Counted from the stretch's first letter, positions 8,475 through 17,884 are shown. The stretch is DNA of 32,840 bases from Erysipelotrichaceae bacterium OttesenSCG-928-M19 (GCA_030265585.1 JAJDGJ010000013.1:1-32840), one strand, 5' to 3'. Numbers and translations are program-made. The notes: a model not told the origin generated them from the letters alone.

Positions 8475-9544
8475 TGAGAATTGGGATAATTGGTGGTGGC
8501 CAATTGGGAATGTTTTTAGCACTTCAAGCTTATGAAATGGGGCATGAAAGCATTGTTTATGATTGCAAGGCTGATTGCTGTGCAAAAACAATTGCTTCTA
8601 AATTTTATTTAGGTAGTTTTGATGATGAAGAGAAACTTGAGGAGTTTGCTAAAGAATGTGATGTTATTACTTATGAGTTTGAAAATATAAATAGTGCTAT
8701 TGTAAAAAAACTAGCAACTAAATATCCAATCTTGCAAAAAGAACACCCGTTAGTTATTGCTAGTTCACGCTATAATGAAAGAATGATGGCTAATAAATTA
8801 CAAATAAGGCAACCACGATGGCAATTAATAAAAAACAAAGTAGATTTAAAGAAAATTGAACTTAATTATCCTTATTTGTTAAAATCAATTTCATTAGGTT
8901 ATGATGGTAAAGGACAGTATTTAATAAAAGAAGCTAATGATTTAGAACAAGTATCTTTCAATAATAAGGTTGAATACTTAGCTGAAGAGATGATTACTTT
9001 TGATTATGAAATGAGTTTAATTGCTATTAGATCATTAACTAATGAATATGCAATTTATGAGCCATTTTATAATATTCATCATCAGGGAATTTTAAATATT
9101 ACTTTAATAGATGAAGATATTCCTACAAAGGTTGTTACTCAAGCCAAAGAAGCCATTCAAAAAATTATGGATCAAGAAGCTATTTATGGTATTCTATGCT
9201 GTGAGTTTTTTGTTAAAGATGATGTAGTATACTTTAATGAAATGGCTTGTCGACCACATAATAGTGGTCATATTACAATGGATACTCATTATGTTAGTCA
9301 ATATGAAAATCATTTGCGTGCTTTACTAGGATTACCTTTAGGTACAACAGCAATAAAAACCAATGGTTTTATGGTTAATGTTCTCGGACAAGATACCAAA
9401 CAACTTACTACATATTTAAGTGACAACTATGCTTATAGTAAATACTACGACTACCATAAAGAACCAAGAGACAACCGAAAAATCGGACATTTAGTTGTCT
9501 TTGATAAAAATAAATTAAACTATTTTAAAAAGGAATGGAGATAA
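8474..9544 (+). CDS. purK: N5-carboxyaminoimidazole ribonucleotide synthase
   Basis: ATP-grasp ligase that makes N5-CAIR from AIR, bicarbonate and ATP. The 356-residue protein begins with the GIIGGGQLGMFLA nucleotide-fold loop, has the ATP-grasp strand YPYLLKS and glycine-rich SLGYDGKGQYL, and ends its metal-binding lobe with YFNEMACRPHNSGHIT. It starts one base inside the purE stop. The two sequential enzymes together show that this organism uses the bacterial two-step AIR carboxylation, not a class II PurE. Confidence 0.96.
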   Translation: MRIGIIGGGQLGMFLALQAYEMGHESIVYDCKADCCAKTIASKFYLGSFDDEEKLEEFAKECDVITYEFENINSAIVKKLATKYPILQKEHPLVIASSRYNERMMANKLQIRQPRWQLIKNKVDLKKIELNYPYLLKSISLGYDGKGQYLIKEANDLEQVSFNNKVEYLAEEMITFDYEMSLIAIRSLTNEYAIYEPFYNIHHQGILNITLIDEDIPTKVVTQAKEAIQKIMDQEAIYGILCCEFFVKDDVVYFNEMACRPHNSGHITMDTHYVSQYENHLRALLGLPLGTTAIKTNGFMVNVLGQDTKQLTTYLSDNYAYSKYYDYHKEPRDNRKIGHLVVFDKNKLNYFKKEWR

Positions 9545-9548
9545 AGCG

Positions 9549-10271
9549 ATGATTGAAAAGAGAAAGATGCTTTATGATGGCAAGGCTAAGAGTTTATATG
9601 AGGCAGATAATGATGATGAAGTAATTGTCTACTATAAGGATGAAGCTACAGCTTTCAATGGTGTAAAAAAAGCAAGCATTAAAAATAAAGGATTATTAAA
9701 TAATAAGATTAGTAGTATCGTTTTTGATTATTTGATTGAACAAGGTGTGAAGACTCATTTTATTAAACGATTAGATGAAAAGAGTCAACTATGTAAAAAG
9801 GTAACAATCATTCCCTTAGAGTTCATTTGCCGTAATCAAGTTGCTGGTGCCATGGCAAAGCGCTTAGGAATGGCTGAAGGAATTAAATTAGATAAACCTA
9901 TTTTAGAAATATCTTATAAAAATGATGAATTAAATGATCCTTTTATTAATGATGACTATGCGACAACTGCTTTGAAAGTAGTTACAAATGAACAATTGGC
10001 TTATTGTTATCAACAAGTTTTAGAAATTAATAAATTATTAGAAGCTCTATTCTTAAAAACAGGAATTTCTTTGATTGACTTTAAAGTTGAATTTGGTATC
10101 GATAAACAAGGAGCAATTCTTTTAGCAGATGAGTTTAGTCCTGATAATTGTCGTTTATGGGAAATCGCAACCAATCGTCGTTTAGACAAAGATGTTTTTA
10201 GAAGAGACCTTGATGATATTAAGGATACTTATCAATTAGTATTAAGTAAATTGGAACAATTAAATCTATAG
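9549..10271 (+). CDS. purC: SAICAR synthetase (phosphoribosylaminoimidazole-succinocarboxamide synthase)
   Basis: Joins CAIR and aspartate using ATP. The length of 240 residues is typical for the bacterial enzyme. Seen are the N-terminal DGKAKSLYE loop, YKDEATAFNG, the signature IIPLEFICRNQVAGA and the C-terminal ADEFSPDNCRLWE, which holds metal and nucleotide ligands. It lies four bases after purK. PurB, the next enzyme in this branch, is not encoded in the window and must lie elsewhere. Confidence 0.97.
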   Translation: MIEKRKMLYDGKAKSLYEADNDDEVIVYYKDEATAFNGVKKASIKNKGLLNNKISSIVFDYLIEQGVKTHFIKRLDEKSQLCKKVTIIPLEFICRNQVAGAMAKRLGMAEGIKLDKPILEISYKNDELNDPFINDDYATTALKVVTNEQLAYCYQQVLEINKLLEALFLKTGISLIDFKVEFGIDKQGAILLADEFSPDNCRLWEIATNRRLDKDVFRRDLDDIKDTYQLVLSKLEQLNL

Positions 10272-10285
10272 AAAATGGTGAAATA

Positions 10286-11302
10286 ATGAAGCAAAATAAA
10301 TATAGTGAAGCTGGCGTTAATGTTGAAGCTGGTTATGAAAGTGTTGAACTAATAAAAAAACATGTGAAATCAACTAATAATTTAGGTACTGTTTCTGGCT
10401 TAGGTGGTTTTGGTGCTTTATATGATTTTCAGAAATATAATTATAAAAACCCTCTTTTAGTGGCAGGAACTGATGGTGTGGGAACAAAACTAGAGATTGC
10501 TAAAGAGTTAAATGTTTTTGATACTATAGGAATTGATTTAGTTGCTATGTGTGTTAATGATATCGTAACAATTGGAGCAAGACCATTATATTTTCTTGAT
10601 TATATTGCAGTTGATGTTAATGTTCCAACAAAAATCGAACAGTTAGTTGCTGGAATCTGTGATGGTCTTAGACAATGTGATTGTGCTTTGATTGGTGGCG
10701 AAACTGCTGAAATGCCAGGTGTCTATCATAAAGATGGTTTTGACTTAGCAGGTTTTGTTACAGGAATTGTGGAAAAAGATAAAATCATTGATGGTAGTAA
10801 AGTTAAACCAGGACAAGCTATTATTGGTTTAAAAGCTAGTGGTGTACATTCAAATGGTTATAGTTTAGTTAGAAAAATAATTTCTGATAATAATCTAGAT
10901 TATACAAAAAAATATGCTCAACTTTCTAATGATAAAACTTTAGGTGAAATATTACTAGAGCCAACTAAAATATATGTTAATGAAATTCTAAAATTAGTTG
11001 ATGAAATTGATGTTAAGGGTCTTGTTCATATAACTGGTGGTGGTTTTTATGAGAATGTCAAAAGAATTACTAATGATTATGGTGCAAAATTTAATCAAGC
11101 TAACTTACCAAAGCTGCCAATTTTTTCCTTTTTACAGGAACAAGGAAAGTTAGATTATCAAGAAATGTTTGGTTATTTTAATATGGGCATTGGTATGATG
11201 CTTATTGTTGATAATGATGATGTTAATAAAGTATTAGAATTAATGAGTGATGCTTATTTAATTGGTGAAGTATGTGAAAACGAGGCGATTGAAATATGTT
11301 AA
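10286..11302 (+). CDS. purM: Phosphoribosylformylglycinamidine cyclo-ligase (AIR synthetase)
   Basis: Closes the imidazole ring of FGAM with ATP to form AIR. The 338-residue protein has the N-terminal SEAGVNVEAGYESVELIK, the ATP-binding LVAGTDGVGTKLEIA, the metal-binding CVNDIVTIGARPLYFLDY, and GGETAEMPGVY, all standard for the PurM/ThiL superfamily. Its 3' end overlaps the purN start by seven bases, so PurN translation is probably coupled to it. Confidence 0.97.
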   Translation: MKQNKYSEAGVNVEAGYESVELIKKHVKSTNNLGTVSGLGGFGALYDFQKYNYKNPLLVAGTDGVGTKLEIAKELNVFDTIGIDLVAMCVNDIVTIGARPLYFLDYIAVDVNVPTKIEQLVAGICDGLRQCDCALIGGETAEMPGVYHKDGFDLAGFVTGIVEKDKIIDGSKVKPGQAIIGLKASGVHSNGYSLVRKIISDNNLDYTKKYAQLSNDKTLGEILLEPTKIYVNEILKLVDEIDVKGLVHITGGGFYENVKRITNDYGAKFNQANLPKLPIFSFLQEQGKLDYQEMFGYFNMGIGMMLIVDNDDVNKVLELMSDAYLIGEVCENEAIEIC

Positions 11303-11859
11303 AAAAGGCAGTTGTCTTTGCAAGTGGCAATGGTAGTAATTTTCAAGCTATTGTTGATGCAAGTAAGGCTAAAGAAATTGATGTTAGTATTGAATTATTA
11401 ATTTGTAATAACGAAGATGCTTATGTGATTGAAAGAGCTATCAATAGTGGCATTGATACTTTATTAGTCGATTATAAAAAGTATACTTATTTTGAAATTG
11501 AAAGTATGTTGATTAAGCAATTTAAGGAAATGAAAATTGACTATATTTTCTTAGCTGGTTTTTTAAGAAAACTCTCTCCTTATTTTGTTACTCATTTTAA
11601 AAACAAGATTTTAAATATTCACCCTTCCCTACTTCCCAAATACAAAGGGTTGGATGCTATTGAGCAAGCACTAGCAAATAAAGATAAAGAAATTGGTGTT
11701 ACTGTTCATTATGTTGATGAAAAGTTGGATAATGGGCCTATTATCATTCAAGAAGAAATTAATATCATGGGAATTGATAGCGAACAAGTATATCAAAATG
11801 TTCATGAATTAGAACATCGTCTTTATATTGAAGCAATCAATAAAGTAATGGAGGAATAA
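11296..11859 (+). CDS. purN: Phosphoribosylglycinamide formyltransferase
   Basis: Transfers the formyl group of 10-formyltetrahydrofolate to GAR. It has 187 residues, the usual size. It shows the phosphate loop ASGNGSNFQAI, the catalytic Asn and His in ILNIHPSLLPKYKG, and the catalytic Asp in VDEKLDNGPII. The usual alanine-histidine after KG is replaced (KGLDAIEQAL), a modest departure outside the catalytic triad. It starts inside purM, and purH begins one base after its stop. Confidence 0.95.
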   Translation: MLKKAVVFASGNGSNFQAIVDASKAKEIDVSIELLICNNEDAYVIERAINSGIDTLLVDYKKYTYFEIESMLIKQFKEMKIDYIFLAGFLRKLSPYFVTHFKNKILNIHPSLLPKYKGLDAIEQALANKDKEIGVTVHYVDEKLDNGPIIIQEEINIMGIDSEQVYQNVHELEHRLYIEAINKVMEE

Positions 11860-11860
11860 T

Positions 11861-13462
11861 ATGTTAAAAAAATACGCCTTAATTAGTCTAACAGACAAAA
11901 GTAATTTAGAATATTTAGTAAGTAATCTAATAGCTAATGACTTTAGTCTAATTGCAACTACATCAACAGCTCAGGCAATTAAAGATTTTGGTTATGAGTG
12001 CCAATTAGTTGAAGAAATAACAGAGTTTCCAGAGATTCTAAATGGTCGTGTTAAAACTTTACAACCACAAATTCATGGTGGAATTCTCGCTGATTTAAAT
12101 AATGATCATCATTTAGATGATTTAAAGAAACATGATATTAATCCCATTTCATTAGTTGTTTGTAATCTTTATCCTTTTGAACAAGTTTTAGTTAATGAAC
12201 AAAAAAGACATCAAGCAGTTGTGGCAACAAATAATACAATGGAAATTATGGAATCACAAGCAATGATGGATAACAATATTATTGAAAACATTGATATTGG
12301 TGGTGTCACTTTAATTAGAGCAGCAGCTAAAAATTATAAACATGTTACCTTACTTTGCCATCCCGAAGATTATCAAGAATACATAAAACGTTTAGAAGCT
12401 GAAACAACGGATAGTGAATATCGTAAACAGTTAGCTTTGAAAGGTTTTATCCATACCGCAAATTATGATGCGATTATCGCTAATTATTTTATGATGGCTA
12501 ATCAAGAAGATGAATCTGCACAGCTTTTAATTAGTGCTCCTTTAAAACAGAAACTACGTTATGGTGAAAATCCTCATCAAAAAGCTTTCTATTATGAAAA
12601 TACTATGGCATCATCTTATAGTATGAATACATCAACAATTATTCAAGGAAAAGAATTATCATATAATAATCTTTTAGATGTTGATGCTGGATATAATGCA
12701 ATTTATGAGTTTGATAAGCCAACAGCAATTGCTTTAAAACATAATACACCATGTGGTATTGGTTTTGCTTCTAATATTTATGATGCCTATCTTAATTGTT
12801 ATAATGTCGATAGTACTAGTATTTTTGGTGGTATTGTAATTTTTAATCGTACTGTTGATTTAAAACTAGCACAAAAATTAAATGAAATATTCTTAGAGAT
12901 CATCATCGCTCCTGATTTTTCTAAAGAGGCTTTACAAGAATTTACTAAGAAAAAGAATTTACGTGTTATAAAAGGTAACTATGATAAAGCAAAATATAAT
13001 AATGTTCAACTGCGTAGTATTAATGGTGGTTATTTAATGCAAGAGGCTAGTCAATTTGAATTAGCATTAGAAGTAGTGACAACTAAGGATGTTGTTGCAG
13101 AAGATAAAACGGCATTAGTTAATCTCTACCAAAGTGTAAAAAATGTTAAATCAAATGCGATTATTATTGGTCAAGGAAATGAAGTTTTGGGTATTAGTGG
13201 TGGTATGGTATCAAGAATTTCAGCTTGTGAGTTTGCAATACAAAAAGCTTTAGAGCACCCTTCTTATCAAAAAGATAAGCCATTGCTTCTTGCTAGTGAT
13301 GGATTCTTTCCCTTTAATGATATCATCGATTTAGCGCTTAAATATAATATTAAATATATCATTCAACCAGGCGGTAGCATTAATGATGAGAAGTTGATTA
13401 ATGCTTGTAATGAAAATGATATGGCAATGATTTTTACGAAAGTAAGATATTTTAAACATTAG
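11861..13462 (+). CDS. purH: Bifunctional AICAR formyltransferase / IMP cyclohydrolase
   Basis: Performs the last two steps to IMP. The 533-residue protein begins with the MGS-like cyclohydrolase domain (ALISLTDKSNLEYL, then NGRVKTLQPQIHGGIL and IDIGGVTLIRAAAKN). The formyltransferase domain follows with LRYGENPHQKAFYY, the catalytic Lys-His in LKHNTPCG, and the C-terminal DGFFPF and QPGGS motifs, ending RYFKH. The intervening insert FEQVLVNEQKRHQAVVATNN lies where other members also vary. The purD ribosome-binding site overlaps its stop codon. Confidence 0.97.
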   Translation: MLKKYALISLTDKSNLEYLVSNLIANDFSLIATTSTAQAIKDFGYECQLVEEITEFPEILNGRVKTLQPQIHGGILADLNNDHHLDDLKKHDINPISLVVCNLYPFEQVLVNEQKRHQAVVATNNTMEIMESQAMMDNNIIENIDIGGVTLIRAAAKNYKHVTLLCHPEDYQEYIKRLEAETTDSEYRKQLALKGFIHTANYDAIIANYFMMANQEDESAQLLISAPLKQKLRYGENPHQKAFYYENTMASSYSMNTSTIIQGKELSYNNLLDVDAGYNAIYEFDKPTAIALKHNTPCGIGFASNIYDAYLNCYNVDSTSIFGGIVIFNRTVDLKLAQKLNEIFLEIIIAPDFSKEALQEFTKKKNLRVIKGNYDKAKYNNVQLRSINGGYLMQEASQFELALEVVTTKDVVAEDKTALVNLYQSVKNVKSNAIIIGQGNEVLGISGGMVSRISACEFAIQKALEHPSYQKDKPLLLASDGFFPFNDIIDLALKYNIKYIIQPGGSINDEKLINACNENDMAMIFTKVRYFKH

Positions 13463-13473
13463 GAGGATGAATG

Positions 13474-14709
13474 ATGAAAGTATTAGTTGTCGGTAGTGGT
13501 GGTCGTGAACATGCGATTGTAGATAAAGTACAACAATCAAAGCTAGTCGATCAGGTTTATGCCCTACCAGGAAATTATGGGATTGGTTTACAAGCAGAAT
13601 TAGTGGCAATTGATAGTAATGATAATGATAAGATATTAGCATTCGTTAAGGAAAAAGCAATTGATTTAGTTATTATTGGTCCAGAAAATGTTTTGTTTAA
13701 TGGTCTTGCGGATGTCTTAATTGAAAATGATATTAAAGTATTAGGCCCAACAAAAGCTGCCTCACTAATTGAGGCTAGTAAAGAATATGCAAAAGAATTA
13801 ATGGCTAAATATCAAATTCCAACGGCTCAATATCAGGCTTTTACTGATTATAGACAAGCAATGAACTATATAAAAGCTAAAAACAGTTATCCAATAGTTA
13901 TTAAATATGATGGTTTAGCTGCTGGTAAAGGAGTTTATATTGTTAATAATGAAGCTGAAGCCACTTATGTTTTAGAAGCTTTATTAGTAGAAAAAACCTT
14001 TGGTGATGAAGGCCTTATTATTGAGGATTTCTTAACTGGTGATGAGTTTACGCTTTTAGCTTTAGTAAATAACGAAAGGGTTTATCCTTTTCAAACAGCT
14101 CGTGATTTCAAGAGAGTCTTTGATAATGATGAAGGTTTAAATACTGGTGGAATGGGTGCTATTTGTCCCTATCATAATATTGATGAAGCAACATTTAATG
14201 AGGCTTATGAAATATTGAAGAAAACAGCAGCAGCACTGGTAAAAGAGAATCGTCCTTTTAGTGGTGTTCTTTATGGTGGTTTTATGAGAACAGCTCATGG
14301 TGTTAAGGTAATTGAATACAATGCTCGTTTTGGTGATCCAGAAACACAATGTGTCTTAAATAATTTAGCTTCTGATTTGGTTGAAAATATCTTGGATTTA
14401 TTAAGTGGTAAAGAAGTTAAACTAGAATTTAAAAAACAAACTTCAGTTGGGGTTGTATTAAGTGCCCCAGGCTATCCAGAAGACTATGAAAAAGGAATTG
14501 ATTTAGCAAATTATTTAACATTACCTTTTAAGATTTTACATATGCAATCACAATTAGAAAATGGAACAGTAATTAGTGCAGGTGGTCGTGTCTTATTTGT
14601 TTTAAATGAGGGTAAAGATAGTAAAGATGGCTTTACAAATATCTATGAAGAATTAAATAAAATAACTAAGCATTCATTACATTATCGTAAAGATTTAATG
14701 AATTACTAA
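13474..14709 (+). CDS. purD: Phosphoribosylamine-glycine ligase (GAR synthetase)
   Basis: ATP-grasp ligase that joins phosphoribosylamine and glycine. The start is taken at 13474, giving 411 residues that begin with the canonical MKVLVVGSGGREHAI; the adjacent ATG at 13471 lies only four bases from AGGAGG, whereas 13474 is seven bases away. Also visible are YPIVIKYDGLAAGKGVYI, the NTGGMGAICPYHN segment and the metal-binding EYNARFGDPETQ. It is the last gene of the operon and is followed by a strong terminator. Confidence 0.97.
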   Translation: MKVLVVGSGGREHAIVDKVQQSKLVDQVYALPGNYGIGLQAELVAIDSNDNDKILAFVKEKAIDLVIIGPENVLFNGLADVLIENDIKVLGPTKAASLIEASKEYAKELMAKYQIPTAQYQAFTDYRQAMNYIKAKNSYPIVIKYDGLAAGKGVYIVNNEAEATYVLEALLVEKTFGDEGLIIEDFLTGDEFTLLALVNNERVYPFQTARDFKRVFDNDEGLNTGGMGAICPYHNIDEATFNEAYEILKKTAAALVKENRPFSGVLYGGFMRTAHGVKVIEYNARFGDPETQCVLNNLASDLVENILDLLSGKEVKLEFKKQTSVGVVLSAPGYPEDYEKGIDLANYLTLPFKILHMQSQLENGTVISAGGRVLFVLNEGKDSKDGFTNIYEELNKITKHSLHYRKDLMNY

Positions 14710-14713
14710 TAAA

Positions 14714-14741
14714 GTGATTTCAATAAGAAATCATTTTTTTT
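14714..14741 (+). terminator. Terminator of the pur operon
   Basis: TGATTTC (14715-14721) pairs with GAAATCA (14727-14733), loop AATAA, followed by eight T's (14734-14741). Confidence 0.85.
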
Positions 14742-14765
14742 ACTTCGCTTAAAGATACTATTAAA

Positions 14766-14789
14766 ATCTTGTTTAATAATAAACAAGAT
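14766..14789. repeat. Perfect 10-bp inverted repeat upstream of a secreted-protein gene
   Basis: ATCTTGTTTA (14766-14775) and TAAACAAGAT (14780-14789) with a four-base loop and no following T-run. It lies about 40 bp upstream of the likely -10 box of the next gene, so it may be an operator; it could also be a second weak hairpin behind the pur terminator. Confidence 0.4.
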
Positions 14790-14827
14790 AATTTCATAAA
14801 AAGAGTGTATTTAGATTTTAAAAAGGA

Positions 14828-14833
14828 TATAAT
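14828..14833 (+). promoter_or_regulatory. Putative -10 box for the 14865 gene
   Basis: A consensus TATAAT 31 bases upstream of the ATG. No good -35 hexamer is found at 16-18 bp, which suggests an activated or weak promoter. Confidence 0.5.
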
Positions 14834-14864
14834 GTAATTAATAAAATAAATAAAGGAGATTATT

Positions 14865-15989
14865 ATGAAAAGGATTAAGAGCACTGTATTACTTTTCTTT
14901 GTTAGCTTATTTATGTTTGGAATAAGCATTAATGCAACGTCGGCTTTTAATAGCACAGAAATTATTAGTGATATTGAAGCAAAGGTTGCTAAAAAAAGTA
15001 ATCTAAAGGCTAAAGCAAGTATTTATGATGTTGAACAAGAGTTACACTTTATAGTAGCAAGTGATACAAAAATTGGCAGTGGTAATGATGTTTATTATGA
15101 GAATAGCACTACCTCAGGAGGATCAACTTATATTTATCGAAGCTATTTTAAGTTAGTTAATGGAAAATGGTTCCACTATAAAAACTATCTTTCAATTGAC
15201 GGTGTTGTTTATTACGCTACCTTTTTCTATGATAAGAATCAATGTACTGATAGCACTAAAGCAGCCTATAATTGCGCTACAAAAGATAAGAGATATCCAG
15301 GTGAAGCTAGGGTAGCTACCTATGAAGTAATTCAGGCAGGAATTCGTATTGTGATACTTTATGGTAATAATGATTTTGATCATCCTATTGGTTTAAGAGC
15401 TTATGATAGTAGTAATACATTGCTTGTCAAAGGCACATATAAGTTATCAAGTAAAGGTGTTTACCTTTCAGGTGTTGAGGAAGAATATGATCGTTATGCA
15501 AATGGGAAGTTAAAATCAGTTTATGGTGAAAAGTATGATAGTAAATATAAACTATCTTCTAGTTATGCAAAAATTTATAATAGTAAGTCAAAATTAACAT
15601 TATATGGAATTAAAGCTAAAACAGGTAAATATACTCACTTAGAAAAAAGAACTTATTATTCAAATAGTAAGTTAAAAACAAAAAGAATTTATAAATATAA
15701 TACTAAAGGTGTTGAATTAAAAGGATATTATAAGACTTATCGTTCTAATGGAAAAGCTAAAACTTATAAAAAATTGTATTTTAAAAAAGGTAAAGAAGTA
15801 AAGATGTATTACTATAAGTACAATAAAAAAGGTCAACTGAAATCAAACAAATATGGTAATGCCTATCGCTATACATCAACAATAAAAAACAAGCGTGTTA
15901 CAAAGGCAGTTAAAGCAAAATATAGTAAAAAGGGTAAATTAGGAAAAGGATATCAAACTAAAATAACTAAAACATTAAGAAAATTTTAG
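14865..15989 (+). CDS. Secreted protein with YwqK/MORN-like tandem repeats (paralogue A)
   Basis: The 374-residue protein starts with a clear signal peptide (KRIKST, hydrophobic VLLFFVSLFMFGI, possible cleavage after SINA or ATSA) and has no lipobox or membrane anchor, so export is likely. The C-terminal half is built from tyrosine/lysine/glycine-rich units of about 20-25 residues, such as YYSNSKLKTKRIY, YYKTYRSNGKAKTYKKL and YYYKYNKKGQLKSNKYG, resembling the repeats of YwqK/MORN_2 proteins. It is strongly basic. The 18436-19596 gene on the other strand is a clear paralogue, with a nearly identical repeat region and a divergent N-terminal domain. The function is unknown; a cell-surface or wall-binding role is only a guess. 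An AAAGGAG site precedes the ATG. Confidence 0.8.
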   Translation: MKRIKSTVLLFFVSLFMFGISINATSAFNSTEIISDIEAKVAKKSNLKAKASIYDVEQELHFIVASDTKIGSGNDVYYENSTTSGGSTYIYRSYFKLVNGKWFHYKNYLSIDGVVYYATFFYDKNQCTDSTKAAYNCATKDKRYPGEARVATYEVIQAGIRIVILYGNNDFDHPIGLRAYDSSNTLLVKGTYKLSSKGVYLSGVEEEYDRYANGKLKSVYGEKYDSKYKLSSSYAKIYNSKSKLTLYGIKAKTGKYTHLEKRTYYSNSKLKTKRIYKYNTKGVELKGYYKTYRSNGKAKTYKKLYFKKGKEVKMYYYKYNKKGQLKSNKYGNAYRYTSTIKNKRVTKAVKAKYSKKGKLGKGYQTKITKTLRKF

Positions 15990-15994
15990 AAAAG

Positions 15995-16032
15995 AAAGAT
16001 AACTAGCAAGCAATTTGGCAGTTATCTTTTTT
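15995..16032. terminator. Bidirectional terminator between convergent genes
   Basis: AAAGATAACT (15995-16004) pairs with AGTTATCTTT (16020-16029), with T's to 16032. It serves the secreted-protein gene on the plus strand, and its reverse complement lies just beyond the minus-strand YaiI-like gene. Confidence 0.75.
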
Positions 16033-16034
16033 AA

Positions 16035-16478
16035 TTATTTATCTTTATTTTGAAGTATTTCAATCAGTGTTGTATAAAAAGCTTCATCTAATTCAATTGT
16101 TCTTTTTTTGGGATTAATAGTCTTAGTTTTACTTTTTCTCGCTTTTTGATTTAAGTATCGTGATGTTAATAAAGCATCAATATTATTATTAGTTATTTCA
16201 AAACCATTAAAATGAATTACTAAAGCATTTTTAGTTAAACAAAGACCTGCTAAAGCATAATCTTGAGTAATAACAATACTGTCTTGATGACAAAGTTCTA
16301 AAATTTTATAATCAGCACTATCACTACCCTGATCAACAATAATAACTTCATTGTTAACATTGTTCATTTCATGAGCAGTATCACAAACATAAGTTGCTTT
16401 TATCTGATACTCTTGACTTACTTGTTCAATGATAGAAATAACTGGACAGGCATCAGCATCAACTAAAATATTAGACAT
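16035..16478 (-). CDS. YaiI/YqxD family protein (DUF188, UPF0178)
   Basis: The protein starts MSNILVDADACPV, the signature of the DUF188 family, and continues with VIIVDQGSDSADYKIL and IVITQDYALAGLCLTKNALVIHFNG, where acidic residues line a PIN-like pocket. The start is placed at 16478 (147 residues), nine bases after a GAGG site; a TTG at 16493 could extend it but leaves the site inside the gene. No biochemical role is established for the family, though the fold suggests a metal-dependent nuclease. It overlaps the ispD stop by eight bases and is probably its operon partner. Confidence 0.88.
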   Translation of the reverse strand: MSNILVDADACPVISIIEQVSQEYQIKATYVCDTAHEMNNVNNEVIIVDQGSDSADYKILELCHQDSIVITQDYALAGLCLTKNALVIHFNGFEITNNNIDALLTSRYLNQKARKSKTKTINPKKRTIELDEAFYTTLIEILQNKDK

Positions 16479-17124
16479 GCTTAACATCCTCAATTGTTGT
16501 TACTTTGAGATTACTATAATCAGATTCAACAATTTTAATTGGCTGGTTTAACACAGTATTTACTAACATAGCATCATCTGTAATTGTGGAATATTTTTTA
16601 GGGTTATCTTTCATAATTTGATATGCTTCTTTAATAAGTTCAGTTTTAAAACCTTGAGGAGTTTGGGCAAGATAAGCATGTTGACGCTCAATGGTACTTT
16701 CTAGAAAGCCCTCTTTTTCAATGTGAATAGTATCTTTGGCTTTAACAGCTAAGATGGCAGCTTGATAGCTTATGGTACTTTGAGAGATTTTAGTTATTAA
16801 GGCATCACTAATAAAACAGCGTGCCCCATCATGAATCAAAACATAATCATTAGTAACTAAAGCTAGACCATTGATAACACTATCATAGCGTTCGTGGCCT
16901 CCATGAGTTGTTTTAATTTTATAATCAGCCAAGATGTTTTGAATTCTTTCTTCTTCCTCTTGATTACAAACTACGATAATTTCGCTTATTAAAAAATGCT
17001 GACTAAAAGGAAGAAGACATTTTTCAATAATAGTTAAATTAGGTTCAATTTCATAAAACATTTTATTATAATTTAACTTCATTCTACTTCCCTGGCCTGC
17101 TGCTAAGATAATAACACTTATCAT
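16471..17124 (-). CDS. ispD: 2-C-methyl-D-erythritol 4-phosphate cytidylyltransferase
   Basis: Transfers CMP from CTP to MEP in the non-mevalonate isoprenoid pathway. At 217 residues it is slightly short for the family (about 230). The N-terminal CTP-binding loop ILAAGQGSRMK, the metal-binding VLIHDGARCFIS, AKDTIHIE, the substrate segment AYLAQTPQGFKTELIKEAY and ITDDAMLV are all present. It lies five bases after the NERD-domain gene and overlaps the YaiI-like gene, so the three form one minus-strand operon. Confidence 0.93.
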   Translation of the reverse strand: MISVIILAAGQGSRMKLNYNKMFYEIEPNLTIIEKCLLPFSQHFLISEIIVVCNQEEEERIQNILADYKIKTTHGGHERYDSVINGLALVTNDYVLIHDGARCFISDALITKISQSTISYQAAILAVKAKDTIHIEKEGFLESTIERQHAYLAQTPQGFKTELIKEAYQIMKDNPKKYSTITDDAMLVNTVLNQPIKIVESDYSNLKVTTIEDVKHV

Positions 17125-17129
17125 TTTAC

Positions 17130-17804
17130 CTACCTCTTTGTTCGTTGATTTCTTAAATCGTTAATTACTTTTCTACGTATTTTTTTCTTTTTAATGTTAA
17201 TTTCTAAAAGATAATTTCCTTTATCTTCAATTAAATCAGGTGAGAATTTAGGAATATTTTCACGACTTTCATAATGCTTAATAATCGAATTTAATTGATT
17301 AGCTGCAATTAAATGATTTTTACCTTTACTTCCTTGAGGCTTTGTTTTTGTATTATAGACAACGATCTCAATAATGCGATTAATATTTATTTCTAAAAAA
17401 CGATTAATGATATGTTTTTTTAACTCAAGTTCATAAAAAGGATTAATGAAAGGATGTTGCTTATTACTACTTTCAACATAAACCCAATCATCTAAAGGAT
17501 CAATTAAAATATCACCATGATGATTCTTAATCTCTATAAGATAAATAAATTTATCTCCAAAAACAATAGCATCATAATAAGCATAACTCTCTTTGTTTAT
17601 TGGTAAGATAATTTCTTTAATATAAGGATAATCATATTTTTTATAAATCTTCTTTAATTTACGAAAGATATTTGCTTCGCTGAAAGTTCCAATATAAGAA
17701 TGTTTAAATTTATAAAACAAAATAATAAGTAAAACAAATACTATCAAATAGATAGCTATGATAATATAGTAGTTGCTAGTAATAAAGTTTATTATTTCTT
17801 TCAT
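17130..17804 (-). CDS. Membrane-anchored NERD (nuclease-related) domain protein
   Basis: The 224-residue protein has one N-terminal transmembrane segment (about residues 10-31, IIIAIYLIVFVLLIILF) followed by a cytoplasmic domain. That domain has the nuclease-related pattern YYDAIVFGDKFIYLIEIKNHHG, where the acidic-x-lysine of IEIKN matches the NERD/PD-(D/E)XK core, and NPFYELELKKHI, which follows as in other NERD proteins. The tail is lysine- and arginine-rich. NERD proteins are assumed to act on DNA, but substrates are mostly unknown. It is the first gene of the operon with ispD, from which no functional link can be inferred. An AGAGGGTG site precedes the ATG. Confidence 0.75.
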   Translation of the reverse strand: MKEIINFITSNYYIIIAIYLIVFVLLIILFYKFKHSYIGTFSEANIFRKLKKIYKKYDYPYIKEIILPINKESYAYYDAIVFGDKFIYLIEIKNHHGDILIDPLDDWVYVESSNKQHPFINPFYELELKKHIINRFLEININRIIEIVVYNTKTKPQGSKGKNHLIAANQLNSIIKHYESRENIPKFSPDLIEDKGNYLLEINIKKKKIRRKVINDLRNQRTKR

Positions 17805-17829
17805 TTAAACACCCTCTTTACATATCTTA

Positions 17830-17859
17830 ATTTTATCATAAAAAAGAAAAGAATTGTAA
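17830..17859 (-). promoter_or_regulatory. Promoter of the NERD-ispD-yaiI operon
   Basis: On the minus strand TTACAA (17859-17854), an 18-nt spacer, and TAAAAT (17835-17830) preceded by TGA as an extended -10. Confidence 0.5.
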
Positions 17860-17884
17860 ATGTTTAGGGTATTTAATAAAAATG

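Noticed and set aside
13331-14349. Minus-strand frames opposite purH and purD
   Set aside because: Low-complexity shadow frames of the well-conserved pur genes, with no sites or domains.
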